Assembly: GCA_002894665.1 (NCBI GenBank)
Contig: NCRB01000011.1
Coordinates: 1 to 61,293, forward strand
Length of the DNA: 61,293 nt
Reading direction: 5' to 3'
Source: Salinivenus iranica
GTDB lineage: Bacteria; Bacteroidota; Rhodothermia; Rhodothermales; Salinibacteraceae
Shown here: piece after piece, positions 8,128-16,715 of the stretch
How the letters are laid out: each line of letters opens with the position of its first letter
Numbering within the stretch: position 1 is the first letter of the stretch
Position numbers and translations under genes: made by a program
Notes under the pieces: generated by a model
Told to the model about the DNA's origin: nothing
What the model saw: the letters and a program-made list of their open reading frames with translations, nothing else
Databases searched by the model: none

Positions 8128-9348
8128 TCAGGCCCCGGTTTCGATTGCAGCTTCCGCGCCAAACTGCTCGCGCCAGGACGTCGTGCCCCACCGGTCCGGG
8201 GCATACGGCCGCATCCAGCGGCGGTCGACCCCGTGCTTCAGCCGAAGGAGCCATGGATGGGCGGCCCACATCGATCCGGCCGTCCAGAGCCCGTCCGCTG
8301 TGCCGGTCGACAGGATGAGGGGCGTGAGGGGGTACGGGCGAAACGTCTGCAGGTCGGTAGGGGACGGCACACCGGCCCCTGCGCCGAGGGCCTGGAGCGT
8401 GTGATGGAGGTTGGCGCGGAGGGTGGGGCCCTGCTTCACGGCGTGTACGCCCACCCGGGCGAGGTCGAGGTCCTCAATCGAGGCGCAGTCGCCCGCGGCG
8501 AAGAGGCGGGGATGCGCGCGGACCTGCAGCGAGCGGGTCGTTCGGACGAATCCGCGATCGTTGGTTGGGAGGGGACTGTCGTGCAGGAGGGGCGGGCCGA
8601 CCGTGCCGGTGGCCCAGAGCACAGCATCCGCCGCAAGAGGAGAGGCGGTGTCGGTGTAGACGGCGGCGGGGGCGTCGTCCGTGCCCTCGACGTTTGTGAC
8701 GGTGGTGCCGGTAGAGACGGTGGCGCCGCGCCGGCGGAGCCGGTTGGTCGCATCGGTGCGCAGGCCGGCGGGAAAGCCGGGCAGGAGCCGATCGGCCTGT
8801 TCGACGATTGTCAGCTCCAGGTCCTCGAGCCGGTCGGCCCCGGCAAAGCGCCCCGTCACGTTCAGCGCCACCTCGGTGCCGGCGGCGCCGCCCCCCACCA
8901 CGACGAGGCGGAGCCGGGCAGTTGCCTCGGCGAGCGTCTGTTCAATGCGCGAGGCCAGGGGGCGAATGTGGGCAATGGGCTTGGTGGGGATGGCGTCCGC
9001 GGGCACCGCCGGGTTGGCACTCCCCACGTTGATTGCCAGCACGTCGAACGGAAGGGCGTCCCCGGCTTGCGTCTCGACCACGCGGGCGTCCGGATCGATC
9101 GCCGCGGCGGCCTCTTGCACGAACGATGCCCCGTTTGCGCGGGCCTGGGCCGCCAGATCAATCCGCACGTCTGCTTCGTCGTACACACCGCCCAGGTACT
9201 CGGGGACCATGCCGGAGTAGTAGAGGTGGCGCTGAGGGTCGACCAGGGTCACGTCAATGCCCCTTTGCGTCCACGTGTCGGCGTGGACGAGGCTGGGAAG
9301 CATGGCGTGTCCGCCTCCGAGCAAGACGAGACGAAGAGAACGATCCAT
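8128..9348 (-). CDS. NAD(P)/FAD-dependent oxidoreductase (NDH-2-like)
   Basis: A 406-residue two-dinucleotide-binding flavoprotein. The FAD Rossmann motif is at the N terminus (LVLLGGGHAML), a second Rossmann motif for NAD(P)H lies near the middle (LVVVGGGAAGTEVALN), and the late FAD motif is LFAAGDCASIEDL. It resembles type II NADH dehydrogenases and the flavoprotein part of SelD-fused oxidoreductases (for example in HYYSGMVPEYL-like sequence near residue 45) more than sulfide:quinone oxidoreductases, since no paired catalytic cysteines are visible. Its start faces the YeeE gene across a 144-base gap with a palindrome, so the two may share control. Electron acceptor is probably quinone, by family. 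Confidence 0.8.
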   Translation of the reverse strand: MDRSLRLVLLGGGHAMLPSLVHADTWTQRGIDVTLVDPQRHLYYSGMVPEYLGGVYDEADVRIDLAAQARANGASFVQEAAAAIDPDARVVETQAGDALPFDVLAINVGSANPAVPADAIPTKPIAHIRPLASRIEQTLAEATARLRLVVVGGGAAGTEVALNVTGRFAGADRLEDLELTIVEQADRLLPGFPAGLRTDATNRLRRRGATVSTGTTVTNVEGTDDAPAAVYTDTASPLAADAVLWATGTVGPPLLHDSPLPTNDRGFVRTTRSLQVRAHPRLFAAGDCASIEDLDLARVGVHAVKQGPTLRANLHHTLQALGAGAGVPSPTDLQTFRPYPLTPLILSTGTADGLWTAGSMWAAHPWLLRLKHGVDRRWMRPYAPDRWGTTSWREQFGAEAAIETGA

Positions 9349-9463
9349 AAGAGAGGGCAGGGCAAGAAGCGAATCCCGAAAATACGGACGGGCACTGCAG
9401 CCCGGACGAGCACGCCCGGGAACCTTCCGTCAAAAGGGGAATATCCTGGGGTGGCTCCACGCT

Positions 9464-9473
9464 TGTTATAACA
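9464..9473. promoter_or_regulatory. TGTTATAACA palindrome (site 1)
   Basis: A perfect 10-bp palindrome, extended to CTTGTTATAACATG at 9462-9475, ending 19 bases before the YeeE start codon. The same core with the same left flank (CTTGTTATAACA) occurs at 38291-38300, also just upstream of a start. Likely operator of an unidentified dimeric regulator. Confidence 0.65.
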
Positions 9474-9492
9474 TGAAACATCAAGTGTTCGA

Positions 9493-10053
9493 ATGGGTGA
9501 TCTTCTGCTCTCGTCCTGGCCGTGGTACATTGCCGGTCCTCTCATTGGACTCTTCGTGCCCCTGCTTTTGCTGCTGACCGGCAAGGCCTTCGGGGTATCG
9601 TCGAGCCTGAAGCACGCTTGTGCGGCCACGGTGCCGGGACGGGCCGAGTACTTTCGGTACGACTGGAAAGCGTCCGGGTTGTGGAACCTGTTGTTTGTCA
9701 TCGGCATCCTCCTCGGCGGCGTGGTGGCGGTGCAGCTGTTGGGCGGGGGCGGGCCCACGGGCATTTCCTCCGCCACGAAGGCCGACCTGCAGGCACTGGG
9801 CTTGACGGAGTTTTCGGGGCTGGTGCCTCCAGAGCTGTTTAGCTGGTCGAGCCTCACGACGGGGCCCGGCTTTGTGGCCATCGTGCTCGGGGGCTTTCTG
9901 GTTGGGTTTGGGGCACGCTACGCGGGGGGCTGTACCTCGGGGCACGCCATTACGGGCCTCGCAACGCTCCAGTGGCCGTCCCTGCTGGCGGTCGTCGGCT
10001 TCTTCATCGGCGGACTGCTCACGACCTACGGGCTGCTTCCGCTGCTGCTGTAG
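9493..10053 (+). CDS. YeeE/YedE family sulfur/thiosulfate transporter, first half
   Basis: A 186-residue membrane protein with about four or five transmembrane segments. The signature [13 protein letters not shown] near residue 140 carries the Cys that lines the thiosulfate path in YeeE-type transporters. Length corresponds to half of a full YeeE; the second half is the next gene. Role by family: uptake of thiosulfate or movement of sulfane sulfur across the membrane. It is first in a plus-strand run with persulfide dioxygenase and TauE, and has an operator-like palindrome just upstream. Confidence 0.9.
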   Translation: MGDLLLSSWPWYIAGPLIGLFVPLLLLLTGKAFGVSSSLKHACAATVPGRAEYFRYDWKASGLWNLLFVIGILLGGVVAVQLLGGGGPTGISSATKADLQALGLTEFSGLVPPELFSWSSLTTGPGFVAIVLGGFLVGFGARYAGGCTSGHAITGLATLQWPSLLAVVGFFIGGLLTTYGLLPLLL

Positions 10054-10107
10054 TTGTCTTCCCCGGGCCGCTCACGCATCACGAATCGAACCTCCGTCTT
10101 GAGTCCC

Positions 10108-10581
10108 ATGGCTTCTCCCCGTACGTCCACCCATTCCTCCGAAACGCGCCCGGGCCTCCGCCTGGCCGATGCCCTGATCTATCTGGGCATGGGGACGATC
10201 TTCGGCATCCTCCTCGTCAAGAGCGAGGTGGTGTCGTGGTTTCGGATTCAGGAGATGTTTCGATTCCAGGCGTTTCACATGAACGGCATCATCGGCAGCG
10301 CCGTGGTGGTGGCGGGCGCCTCCATTGCGCTCCTGCGGCGCATACAGGCCACCACGATTCGGGGCGAGCCGATCTCGATCTCGGATAAGCCCTTTGAGCG
10401 CGGCGTCAACCAGATCGTTGGAGGCATTGCCTTCGGTCTGGGCTGGGGCCTGCTCGGGGCGTGCCCGGGGCCCATCTACGCCCTCATCGGTGCGGGCGTG
10501 ACGCCGGTGGCGGTCGCGCTCCTCAGTGCCATGCTGGGGGCCTGGACGTACGGACACCTAAAGCCGTATTTGCCACACTGA
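10108..10581 (+). CDS. YeeE/YedE family sulfur/thiosulfate transporter, second half (DUF6691)
   Basis: I place the start at ATG 10108; a longer frame opens at a TTG at 10054 with unlikely sequence. The 157-residue product has about four transmembrane segments and the signature GLLGACPGPIYALIGAG, the second conserved Cys motif of the YeeE fold. Together with the gene 54 bases upstream it would form the two halves of one transporter. Such split pairs are commonly found beside persulfide dioxygenase genes, as here. Confidence 0.9.
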   Translation: MASPRTSTHSSETRPGLRLADALIYLGMGTIFGILLVKSEVVSWFRIQEMFRFQAFHMNGIIGSAVVVAGASIALLRRIQATTIRGEPISISDKPFERGVNQIVGGIAFGLGWGLLGACPGPIYALIGAGVTPVAVALLSAMLGAWTYGHLKPYLPH

Positions 10582-10726
10582 CTGATGCGTGAGAAGTGAT
10601 CTGTGCGGGTGCGTTCAATCAAGACGCTCGTGCATCACTCTTCACAGACTGAAATTCGCTCCCGCGCACCGCACGCTGTTTCCTTCCCCTCATTCCCTGG
10701 CCTCTTACCAAAAAACTCTTTCCCCT

Positions 10727-12184
10727 ATGCTCTTCCGACAGATCTTCGACGAGAAGCTTGCCCAGTATGCCTACCTCGTAGGCTGTCAACAGACGGGCGA
10801 GGCCCTGCTCGTCGACCCCGAACGTGACATCGACCAGTATCTCGAGTTTGCCGAGGACGAAGGAGTGGAGATTACGGCGGTCGCCGAAACCCACATCCAC
10901 GCCGATTTCTTGTCCGGTGCCCGCGAATTTGCCGAGCGCTTCGACACGTCGCTGTACCTCTCGGACGAGGGGGGGGAGAACTGGAAGTACGAGTGGGCCC
11001 GCGAACCGAAACAAAGCGGGGGCGACTACGACGTGACCTGGCTCCGGGACGGCGACACGTTTGCGATTGGCAACATCAAGATTACGGCGCTCCACACGCC
11101 CGGCCACACGCCGGAGCACCTGTCCTTTCTCGTGACGGATATGGGCGGCGGGGCCAACGAGCCGATGGGCCTCCTCACGGGCGACTTCGTGTTCGTGGGC
11201 GACCTCGGCCGGCCCGACCTCCTGGAGTCCGCCGCCCAGGTGGAGGGGGCGATGGAGCCCTCGGCCCGTGCGCTTTACCAGTCCGTCCAGCGCTTCCTGG
11301 AGATGCCGGATCACCTGCAGGTGTGGCCGGGGCACGGGGCCGGCTCATCCTGCGGCAAAGCCCTCGGGGCGGTGCCGCAGACGACGGTCGGCTACGAGAA
11401 ACAGTTCAACCCGATGATTCAGGCGGCGCGTGAGGGCGAGGACGCGTTCGTGGACGCCATCGTGGCCGGGCAGCCGGAGCCGCAGATGTACTTTGCCCGC
11501 ATGAAGCGAGACAACAAGGGCGGGCCGCCGGTGCTGGGCGATCTGCCATCGCCGCGGGAGCTTACGACCCACGAGCTCCGGGAGGTCGCCGCGGATGAGG
11601 AGACGCTCCTGATTGACACGCGCCTGGACCGCTCGGCCTTTATGGCGCACCACATTCCGGGCAGCCTCTACGCGCCGATGAACAAGACCTTCAATACGGT
11701 GGTGGGCTCCCTCGTCGAGGAGGAGACGACGCCGATCGTGCTCCTGGTCGACGAGGCGGACGTGGAGACGGCTGTTCGCGACCTCGTGCGCATCGGATAC
11801 GACCACGTGGTCGGCATTGCGACCTCCGACACGCTGCAGCGCTACTTTCTGAATGACGGGCCGAGCGCATCGATCGATGAGATCGCGTTCAATGAGGTGG
11901 AGGCCCTGCGGCAGGAGCCGAACACGACGGTCGTCGACGTGCGCTACCGGTCGGAGTACGAGGAGGACGGACACGTGGAGGGGGCGCTGAATGCGTCCTA
12001 CACGCGGCTTCCAGAGTACGAGGCCGACCTCCCGAAAGATCAGACCCTGTTGGTGCACTGCGCGAGTGGGGCGCGGGCGGCGGCGGCCTCGGCGTTTCTG
12101 GCCCGCACCGGTCGTACGGTTAAGTACGTGAACGACGCCTTTGGGAACTACGACGTGGCGACGGATGAAGCCGTCGCGGCGTAG
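10727..12184 (+). CDS. Persulfide dioxygenase-rhodanese fusion (MBL fold plus two rhodanese domains)
   Basis: Start at ATG 10727; the open frame reaches upstream but without protein character. The 485-residue protein begins with a metallo-beta-lactamase domain of the ETHE1 type (about residues 1-250): THIHADFLSG gives the HxHxD iron site, then HTPGHTPEHLS and GDFVFVGDLGRPDL. Two rhodanese domains follow. The first (about 270-360) has no catalytic Cys: the loop reads IVLLVDEADVE. The second (about 370-480) has C445 in LVHCASGARA and should be active. Reaction by family: glutathione or other persulfide plus oxygen gives sulfite; the rhodanese transfers sulfane sulfur. It lies between the YeeE pair and a sulfite exporter. 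Confidence 0.92.
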   Translation: MLFRQIFDEKLAQYAYLVGCQQTGEALLVDPERDIDQYLEFAEDEGVEITAVAETHIHADFLSGAREFAERFDTSLYLSDEGGENWKYEWAREPKQSGGDYDVTWLRDGDTFAIGNIKITALHTPGHTPEHLSFLVTDMGGGANEPMGLLTGDFVFVGDLGRPDLLESAAQVEGAMEPSARALYQSVQRFLEMPDHLQVWPGHGAGSSCGKALGAVPQTTVGYEKQFNPMIQAAREGEDAFVDAIVAGQPEPQMYFARMKRDNKGGPPVLGDLPSPRELTTHELREVAADEETLLIDTRLDRSAFMAHHIPGSLYAPMNKTFNTVVGSLVEEETTPIVLLVDEADVETAVRDLVRIGYDHVVGIATSDTLQRYFLNDGPSASIDEIAFNEVEALRQEPNTTVVDVRYRSEYEEDGHVEGALNASYTRLPEYEADLPKDQTLLVHCASGARAAAASAFLARTGRTVKYVNDAFGNYDVATDEAVAA

Positions 12185-12249
12185 CCGGTGCAATTGCGTC
12201 TCGCCGAGCCCCAGCCTTCTCTCCTCGCTCGTCCAACGCCCCCCGCTCC

Positions 12250-13014
12250 ATGTACGCTGCCTGGCTTGGTGCCCTGCTTGTCGGGCTCGTCCTCGGCCTT
12301 CTCGGGTCCGGCGGCTCCATTCTAACGGTGCCGGTGCTGGTGTACCTGGTGGGGGAGCCCAGCAAGCTCGCCATCGCCGAGTCGCTCGGCATCGTGGCCC
12401 TCATCAGTCTGGTGGGGGCCGTGCCGTTTGCGGTGCAGGGACAGGTGAGCTGGCGGAGCGTGGGCTGGTTTGGCGGGCCGGGGATTGTGGGGGCGTACCT
12501 GGGGGCCTATCTGTCGCAGTTCATGCCGGGGGCGCTCCAGCTCACCATCTTTGCAGGGGTGATGCTGCTGGCGGCCGTCATGATGTTTCGCCGCAGCTCC
12601 CCGACGGCGACCGGCGGCCCCGACCGCGTCTTCTGGAAAGTGATGATGGATGGGTTTGGCGTAGGGGTGCTGACCGGCATCGTGGGGGTCGGCGGGGGCT
12701 TTCTAATTGTCCCCGCGCTCGTGTTGCTTTGCGGCCTGTCGATGCACCTGGCCATTGGGACGAGCCTCCTGATCATTGCCGTGAAGAGCATTGCCGGCTT
12801 TGTGAAGTACATTGACGTGATGGAGGCCGCGGGCCTCTCCATTCACTGGGACCTGGTTCTGATTTTCTCCGCCATCGGCATTGTCGGGAGCGTGATTGGG
12901 GGGCGGGTGGGAGCCTACGTCCCGCAGGCACGTCTGAAGCGCGGCTTTGCCGTCTTCCTGGTGCTGATGGGGATTGTCATTCTCGTACAAAACGTCGTCG
13001 AGATCGCGGGATAG
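12250..13014 (+). CDS. TauE/SafE family sulfite exporter-like permease
   Basis: A 254-residue membrane protein with about eight hydrophobic segments. The duplicated TauE/SafE motif is seen as [17 protein letters not shown] near the N terminus and [18 protein letters not shown] near residue 145. By family it exports sulfite, sulfoacetate or similar anions. Directly after a persulfide dioxygenase gene (65-base gap), the likely cargo is the sulfite that enzyme makes; this is inferred from context. Confidence 0.9.
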   Translation: MYAAWLGALLVGLVLGLLGSGGSILTVPVLVYLVGEPSKLAIAESLGIVALISLVGAVPFAVQGQVSWRSVGWFGGPGIVGAYLGAYLSQFMPGALQLTIFAGVMLLAAVMMFRRSSPTATGGPDRVFWKVMMDGFGVGVLTGIVGVGGGFLIVPALVLLCGLSMHLAIGTSLLIIAVKSIAGFVKYIDVMEAAGLSIHWDLVLIFSAIGIVGSVIGGRVGAYVPQARLKRGFAVFLVLMGIVILVQNVVEIAG

Positions 13015-13107
13015 CAGCGGCGAGGACCGGGAAAGCAGGTCCGGATGCAGGCGTCTCTGTAAAGCGTGAATGAAGGAGAAACCCCACGGCCCGCCGGTGG
13101 TCAAACA

Positions 13108-13131
13108 TTGTGAGTGAGCGTTCACTCACAA
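13108..13131. promoter_or_regulatory. Perfect 24-bp TetR-type operator
   Basis: Arms TTGTGAGTGA and TCACTCACAA flank a 4-base centre GCGT, 66 bases upstream of the TetR-family start. The TGAGTGA core is typical of AcrR-like TetR operators. Autoregulation, and control of the efflux genes downstream, is likely. Confidence 0.85.
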
Positions 13132-13197
13132 CGAGGTGGCCGCCCACTTTCGCCGTCAAGTGCCTCTGCGACGTTTTCTTCCTCAGATCCCCGACGG

Positions 13198-13761
13198 ATG
13201 ACCAAGCGAGACGCCATCTGCGACGCCGCGCTCGATCTGTTTGCCGAGCAAGGCATCGAAAATACAACCATTCGCGAAATTGCGGCGCGGGCCGACGCGT
13301 CTGAAGGGGCGCTCTACCGGCATTTTGACGGCAAGGCCGACCTGGCGTCCTGGCTCCACGATCGATGTGCGACCGAGCTGCGGGAGCGGCTGGCGACGGC
13401 CACCGAGGATGCTCCCTCGCCGGCGGCGCACCTGGAGGCGCTGGTGCGGGGGCTGTTTGCCTTCTATGCCTCGCGCCCCGCGTCGTGCACGTACCTGCTG
13501 TCGGCAAACGAAGGTGGGAACGATGCCGACCCGTCCGCTCCGGTCCAGTACTTTGCGGAGGCCCTGCGGGCGGCCCCGAGCGGGGACGGCGGGCCCTCCG
13601 CTACGCTCCGGGCCGGGTGGATTCTGGCCATGGTGCAGCGCACGGTCCGCTTCTTGAAGGCCGGCACGCTGGACGTGGTGGACCGGACGGCCATCGACCA
13701 GACGGTGGCGGCGGCCCTGCGCCTTGCCGGCCTGGAGGGGACGACGAGCGTCACGCCCTGA
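13198..13761 (+). CDS. TetR/AcrR family transcriptional regulator
   Basis: Start at ATG 13198 (MTKRDAICDAALDLFAEQG), because an upstream extension would run through the operator. The 187-residue protein has a TetR N-terminal helix-turn-helix (about residues 5-60; TTIREIAARADASEGALYRHF) and a variable ligand-binding C-terminal domain. The perfect palindrome at 13108-13131 lies before it, and TolC, MFP and RND genes follow on the same strand, so it is probably the local repressor of that tripartite pump. The ligand is unknown. Confidence 0.93.
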   Translation: MTKRDAICDAALDLFAEQGIENTTIREIAARADASEGALYRHFDGKADLASWLHDRCATELRERLATATEDAPSPAAHLEALVRGLFAFYASRPASCTYLLSANEGGNDADPSAPVQYFAEALRAAPSGDGGPSATLRAGWILAMVQRTVRFLKAGTLDVVDRTAIDQTVAAALRLAGLEGTTSVTP

Positions 13762-13817
13762 CGCGGCTGTGATGCGCCCCGCACGGCGCCCTCATGCACC
13801 CAACATCCTGTATCCTC

Positions 13818-14078
13818 ATGCCTGATTCGGCTTCTCCCTTTTCCGGCTCGGTCCGTGTCCTGCGCCGGTTCTTTGCCCAGCGCCTGCGGGCGGAGCCCAC
13901 GCCTCCGTCGATCTCGCGCGGACGCGCCCAGGTCATTCGTCACCTGAGCGAACAGGCCCTGGCCCGCGCCGCGCTTCGCTCCGCAGAGTCGGGGCCGAGA
14001 GGCACGCCACCGTCCGCGGACGACTGGAAAGCGTTCCTCCTGGTGGCTGCCCTCACCGAGCTGCGCGCCCATGGGTAG
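13818..14078 (+). CDS. Small hypothetical protein in efflux operon
   Basis: An 86-residue protein (from ATG 13818; 94 residues if the ATG at 13794 is used) that I do not recognise. It is basic in the middle (VRVLRRFFAQRLRAEP), ends in a helical segment (DDWKAFLLVAALTELRAHG) and has no signal peptide or membrane segment. It sits between the TetR gene and the TolC gene on the same strand with gaps of 56 and 43 bases, so it is probably co-transcribed. Confidence 0.55.
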   Translation: MPDSASPFSGSVRVLRRFFAQRLRAEPTPPSISRGRAQVIRHLSEQALARAALRSAESGPRGTPPSADDWKAFLLVAALTELRAHG

Positions 14079-14121
14079 CTCCGTTTCCGCCGTCTCCTCG
14101 ATCTGATTTTGCTGTTTGCCC

Positions 14122-15543
14122 ATGCTGTGTTCATCGATTGTGTCCGTTTCGTCGTCTGCCCTCCCGTCCGAGCGGTGTCGCTCCGTCGGCCGGCTGGTCG
14201 TGGGGCTGGTTCTGCTGGTTGGGGTCTGGGGCGCCGCCACGTCGGGCAGGGCCCAGTCCGTGCGTTCGGACTCCGCAACCGTCCGTGCGCTGTCGGTGGA
14301 AGAGGCCGTAGAGGAGGCCCGGGCCCACAGCTTTCCCACGCGGCGGGCCGACGCCGAGCAGCGGGCGGCCACCGCCCGCAAGCGGCAATCCCTGGGCGTT
14401 TTCCTGCCCCGCATCACGGCGTCCGAGCAAGGCCTCGCCACGACCGATCCCGTCAACGCCTTCGGGTCGAAGCTGCGGCAGGAGCGCTTCACGCAGCAGG
14501 ATCTTCAGTTGGGCGCCCTCAACACCCCGGACCGGGTCGATCACTTTGCCACCCAGATTGAGGTGGAGCAGCCCCTCCTGAACCTCGACGGCCTGTTCGA
14601 GCGCCGCGCCGCGGGTGATGCCGCGCGGGCCGCGGAGCAGCAGGCCGAGCGCGCCGAGGCCGTCGTCACGTTCCGGGTCAAAAAGGGCTACTACGGCCTG
14701 CTGCTCGCCGAGCGGCGGGTGGCGGTGATCGACTCGGCCCTCGCCACGGCCCGCGCCACTCGGGCCCAGACGCAGGCCCTGTACGAGGAGGGCATTGTGG
14801 ACCAGGCCGATCGGCTCGCCGCGGAGGTGCGGGTCTCAGAACTGGAGAGCCAGCGTACCGAGGTGCGGGCGGAGCGCGACAATGCGGCGGACCGGCTCCG
14901 GATGCTCCTGGGCATCGATCGGCCGGTGAAGATTCAACCGACCGATTCGCTTCGCCGGGAACCGGCCGCCCTGGGAGACATCGCCCTGCCGTCGGTAAAC
15001 CGGAACCGCTCCGACATGCGGGCGCTCCGGGCCCGCGCCGACGCCGCCCGTGAGAAAAAGCGATCGCGCTGGCTCGCCTTCATCCCGACCCTCAACGCCC
15101 GCGGCACCACGGGCTGGTACGACGACACCCCCTTCGGCACCGCCGGGCAGAGCTGGACGGTGGGGGCGTCCCTCACGTGGAGCCTGTTCGACGGGTACCA
15201 GCAAATTGGGGCGGCGCAGGAGGCGGCGGCGTCTCTCCAGCAGGCCGAGATTGCGCTGGAGCAACAGGCCCTCGAAAACGAGGTCGAGATTGCCGCCGCG
15301 CGCCGCACCCTGGCGTCGGCCCGCGAGCGCATCGAGCAGGCCCGCCAGGCCGTTGAGCAGGCGGAAGAGAGCCTGCGCATCCGATCGGACCGCCACGAGG
15401 CAGGCCTCGCCCGCACGACCGACCTTCTGCAGGCCGAAACCACGCTCGCCGAGCGACGCCTGGCACACCTGCGGGCCCTCTACCAGCACAACCTTGCCCT
15501 GTACCGCCTCGAACTGCTTACGGAGCGCACCCTGACCGAGTAG
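14122..15543 (+). CDS. TolC-family outer-membrane efflux protein
   Basis: Start at ATG 14122 (MLCSSIVSVSSS). The signal peptide ends near SGRAQS. The 473-residue protein is of TolC length, with the family's two long coiled-coil regions: ARATRAQTQALYEEGIVDQAD and later IEQARQAVEQAEESLRIR, the latter followed by the typical HEAGLARTTDLLQAETTLAE. Role: outer-membrane duct of the tripartite pump made with the MFP and RND proteins encoded next. Gap to the MFP gene is 48 bases. Confidence 0.93.
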   Translation: MLCSSIVSVSSSALPSERCRSVGRLVVGLVLLVGVWGAATSGRAQSVRSDSATVRALSVEEAVEEARAHSFPTRRADAEQRAATARKRQSLGVFLPRITASEQGLATTDPVNAFGSKLRQERFTQQDLQLGALNTPDRVDHFATQIEVEQPLLNLDGLFERRAAGDAARAAEQQAERAEAVVTFRVKKGYYGLLLAERRVAVIDSALATARATRAQTQALYEEGIVDQADRLAAEVRVSELESQRTEVRAERDNAADRLRMLLGIDRPVKIQPTDSLRREPAALGDIALPSVNRNRSDMRALRARADAAREKKRSRWLAFIPTLNARGTTGWYDDTPFGTAGQSWTVGASLTWSLFDGYQQIGAAQEAAASLQQAEIALEQQALENEVEIAAARRTLASARERIEQARQAVEQAEESLRIRSDRHEAGLARTTDLLQAETTLAERRLAHLRALYQHNLALYRLELLTERTLTE

Positions 15544-15591
15544 CCGCGCCCTTCGCCTCTTCCCCCTGCTTTCTCACGATCCCTGATTGCC

Positions 15592-16668
15592 ATGACCCTG
15601 CGCCTTCTTTTCGTCCCTCTTGTCGTGATGTCCCTAACACTCGCCGGCTGTGGTGACGACCCGTCGCCGGAGGCGAGCGCCCCGGCGCCCGTGACGGTGG
15701 ATACGGCCACGGCGGCCCTCGCGACCAGCGCCGAGGTGGGGCGCTATCGGGGCACGCTCCAGGGCCAGCGGCGCGTGCCGCTCTCCACCAAAATGATGGG
15801 CACCATTACCACGCTGACGGTGGAGGAGGGCGACCGTGTGCGGGAGGGCCAGACGCTCGCCCGCATCCAAAGCCAGAACGTAGAGGCCCAGCGCGAGCAG
15901 GTGCGTGCCCGCCTCCGCGAGGCCCGTGCCGCCCGCGACAACGCCCAGCGGCAGTTTGAGCGCATCCAGTCGCTCCGCGAAAAGGACAGCGCCACCGAGC
16001 AGGAGTACGACAATGCACAGACGGCCTACGAGCGGGCGCAGGCCCAGGTGGAGGCCCTCGAAGGAAAACTGGAAGAGACGGACGACATGCTCAGCTACGC
16101 CACCATTGAGGCGCCAATGGCCGGCTCCGTGGTCGAGAAGCGGGCCGAGGCGGGCGGCCTCGCCGCACCCGGCCAGCCCCTCCTCGTCGTCGAGACGACC
16201 GACGCCCTGAAGGCGGTGGTGCAGGTCCCGGCCCAGGAAATCAACCGCTTTGCCACCGGCGACAGCGTGACGGTGCGCATTGGCGCGGCCGGCAACCGGG
16301 TCCAGACGGGCGTCGTGACACAGGTGAACCCGTCGGGCCACTACGCCAGCCGCCAGTTTGAGGTGCAGGTGCGCCTGCCGGATCCGCCCGCCGACGGGGG
16401 CGCCCTTAAGTCCGGCATGTACGCCGAGGTAGAGCACCGCACCGGCACAGCGTCCACGCTCACTGTGCCGGCCCAGGCCCTCGTGGAGCGCGGCCAGCTC
16501 ACCGGGCTGTACGCCGTCAGCGACGGGCGGGCCCTCCTGCGCTGGGTCCGCACCGGGACCCGCGAGGGGGAGCGCGTCGAGGTGCTCTCGGGCCTACGCC
16601 CGGGAGAGGCCTACGTGACTGACGCCACGCCCCGCATTGCGGACGGGCAGCCCATCCGCACCGAGTAG
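15592..16668 (+). CDS. RND efflux periplasmic adaptor (MFP), lipoprotein
   Basis: A 358-residue membrane-fusion protein. Lipobox LAGC with C20. It has the split biotinyl-lipoyl domain (TLTVEEGDRVREGQTLARI near residue 80, TIEAPMAGSVVEKRAEAGGLA near 170), an alpha hairpin between them (about 95-160), then the beta-barrel and membrane-proximal domains. It connects the TolC protein encoded just upstream with the RND permease just downstream. Confidence 0.93.
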   Translation: MTLRLLFVPLVVMSLTLAGCGDDPSPEASAPAPVTVDTATAALATSAEVGRYRGTLQGQRRVPLSTKMMGTITTLTVEEGDRVREGQTLARIQSQNVEAQREQVRARLREARAARDNAQRQFERIQSLREKDSATEQEYDNAQTAYERAQAQVEALEGKLEETDDMLSYATIEAPMAGSVVEKRAEAGGLAAPGQPLLVVETTDALKAVVQVPAQEINRFATGDSVTVRIGAAGNRVQTGVVTQVNPSGHYASRQFEVQVRLPDPPADGGALKSGMYAEVEHRTGTASTLTVPAQALVERGQLTGLYAVSDGRALLRWVRTGTREGERVEVLSGLRPGEAYVTDATPRIADGQPIRTE

Positions 16669-16715
16669 CACCCTCTTGCTTTTCCGCCATTCCACGCACA
16701 GGCTTTACTCGTCCC

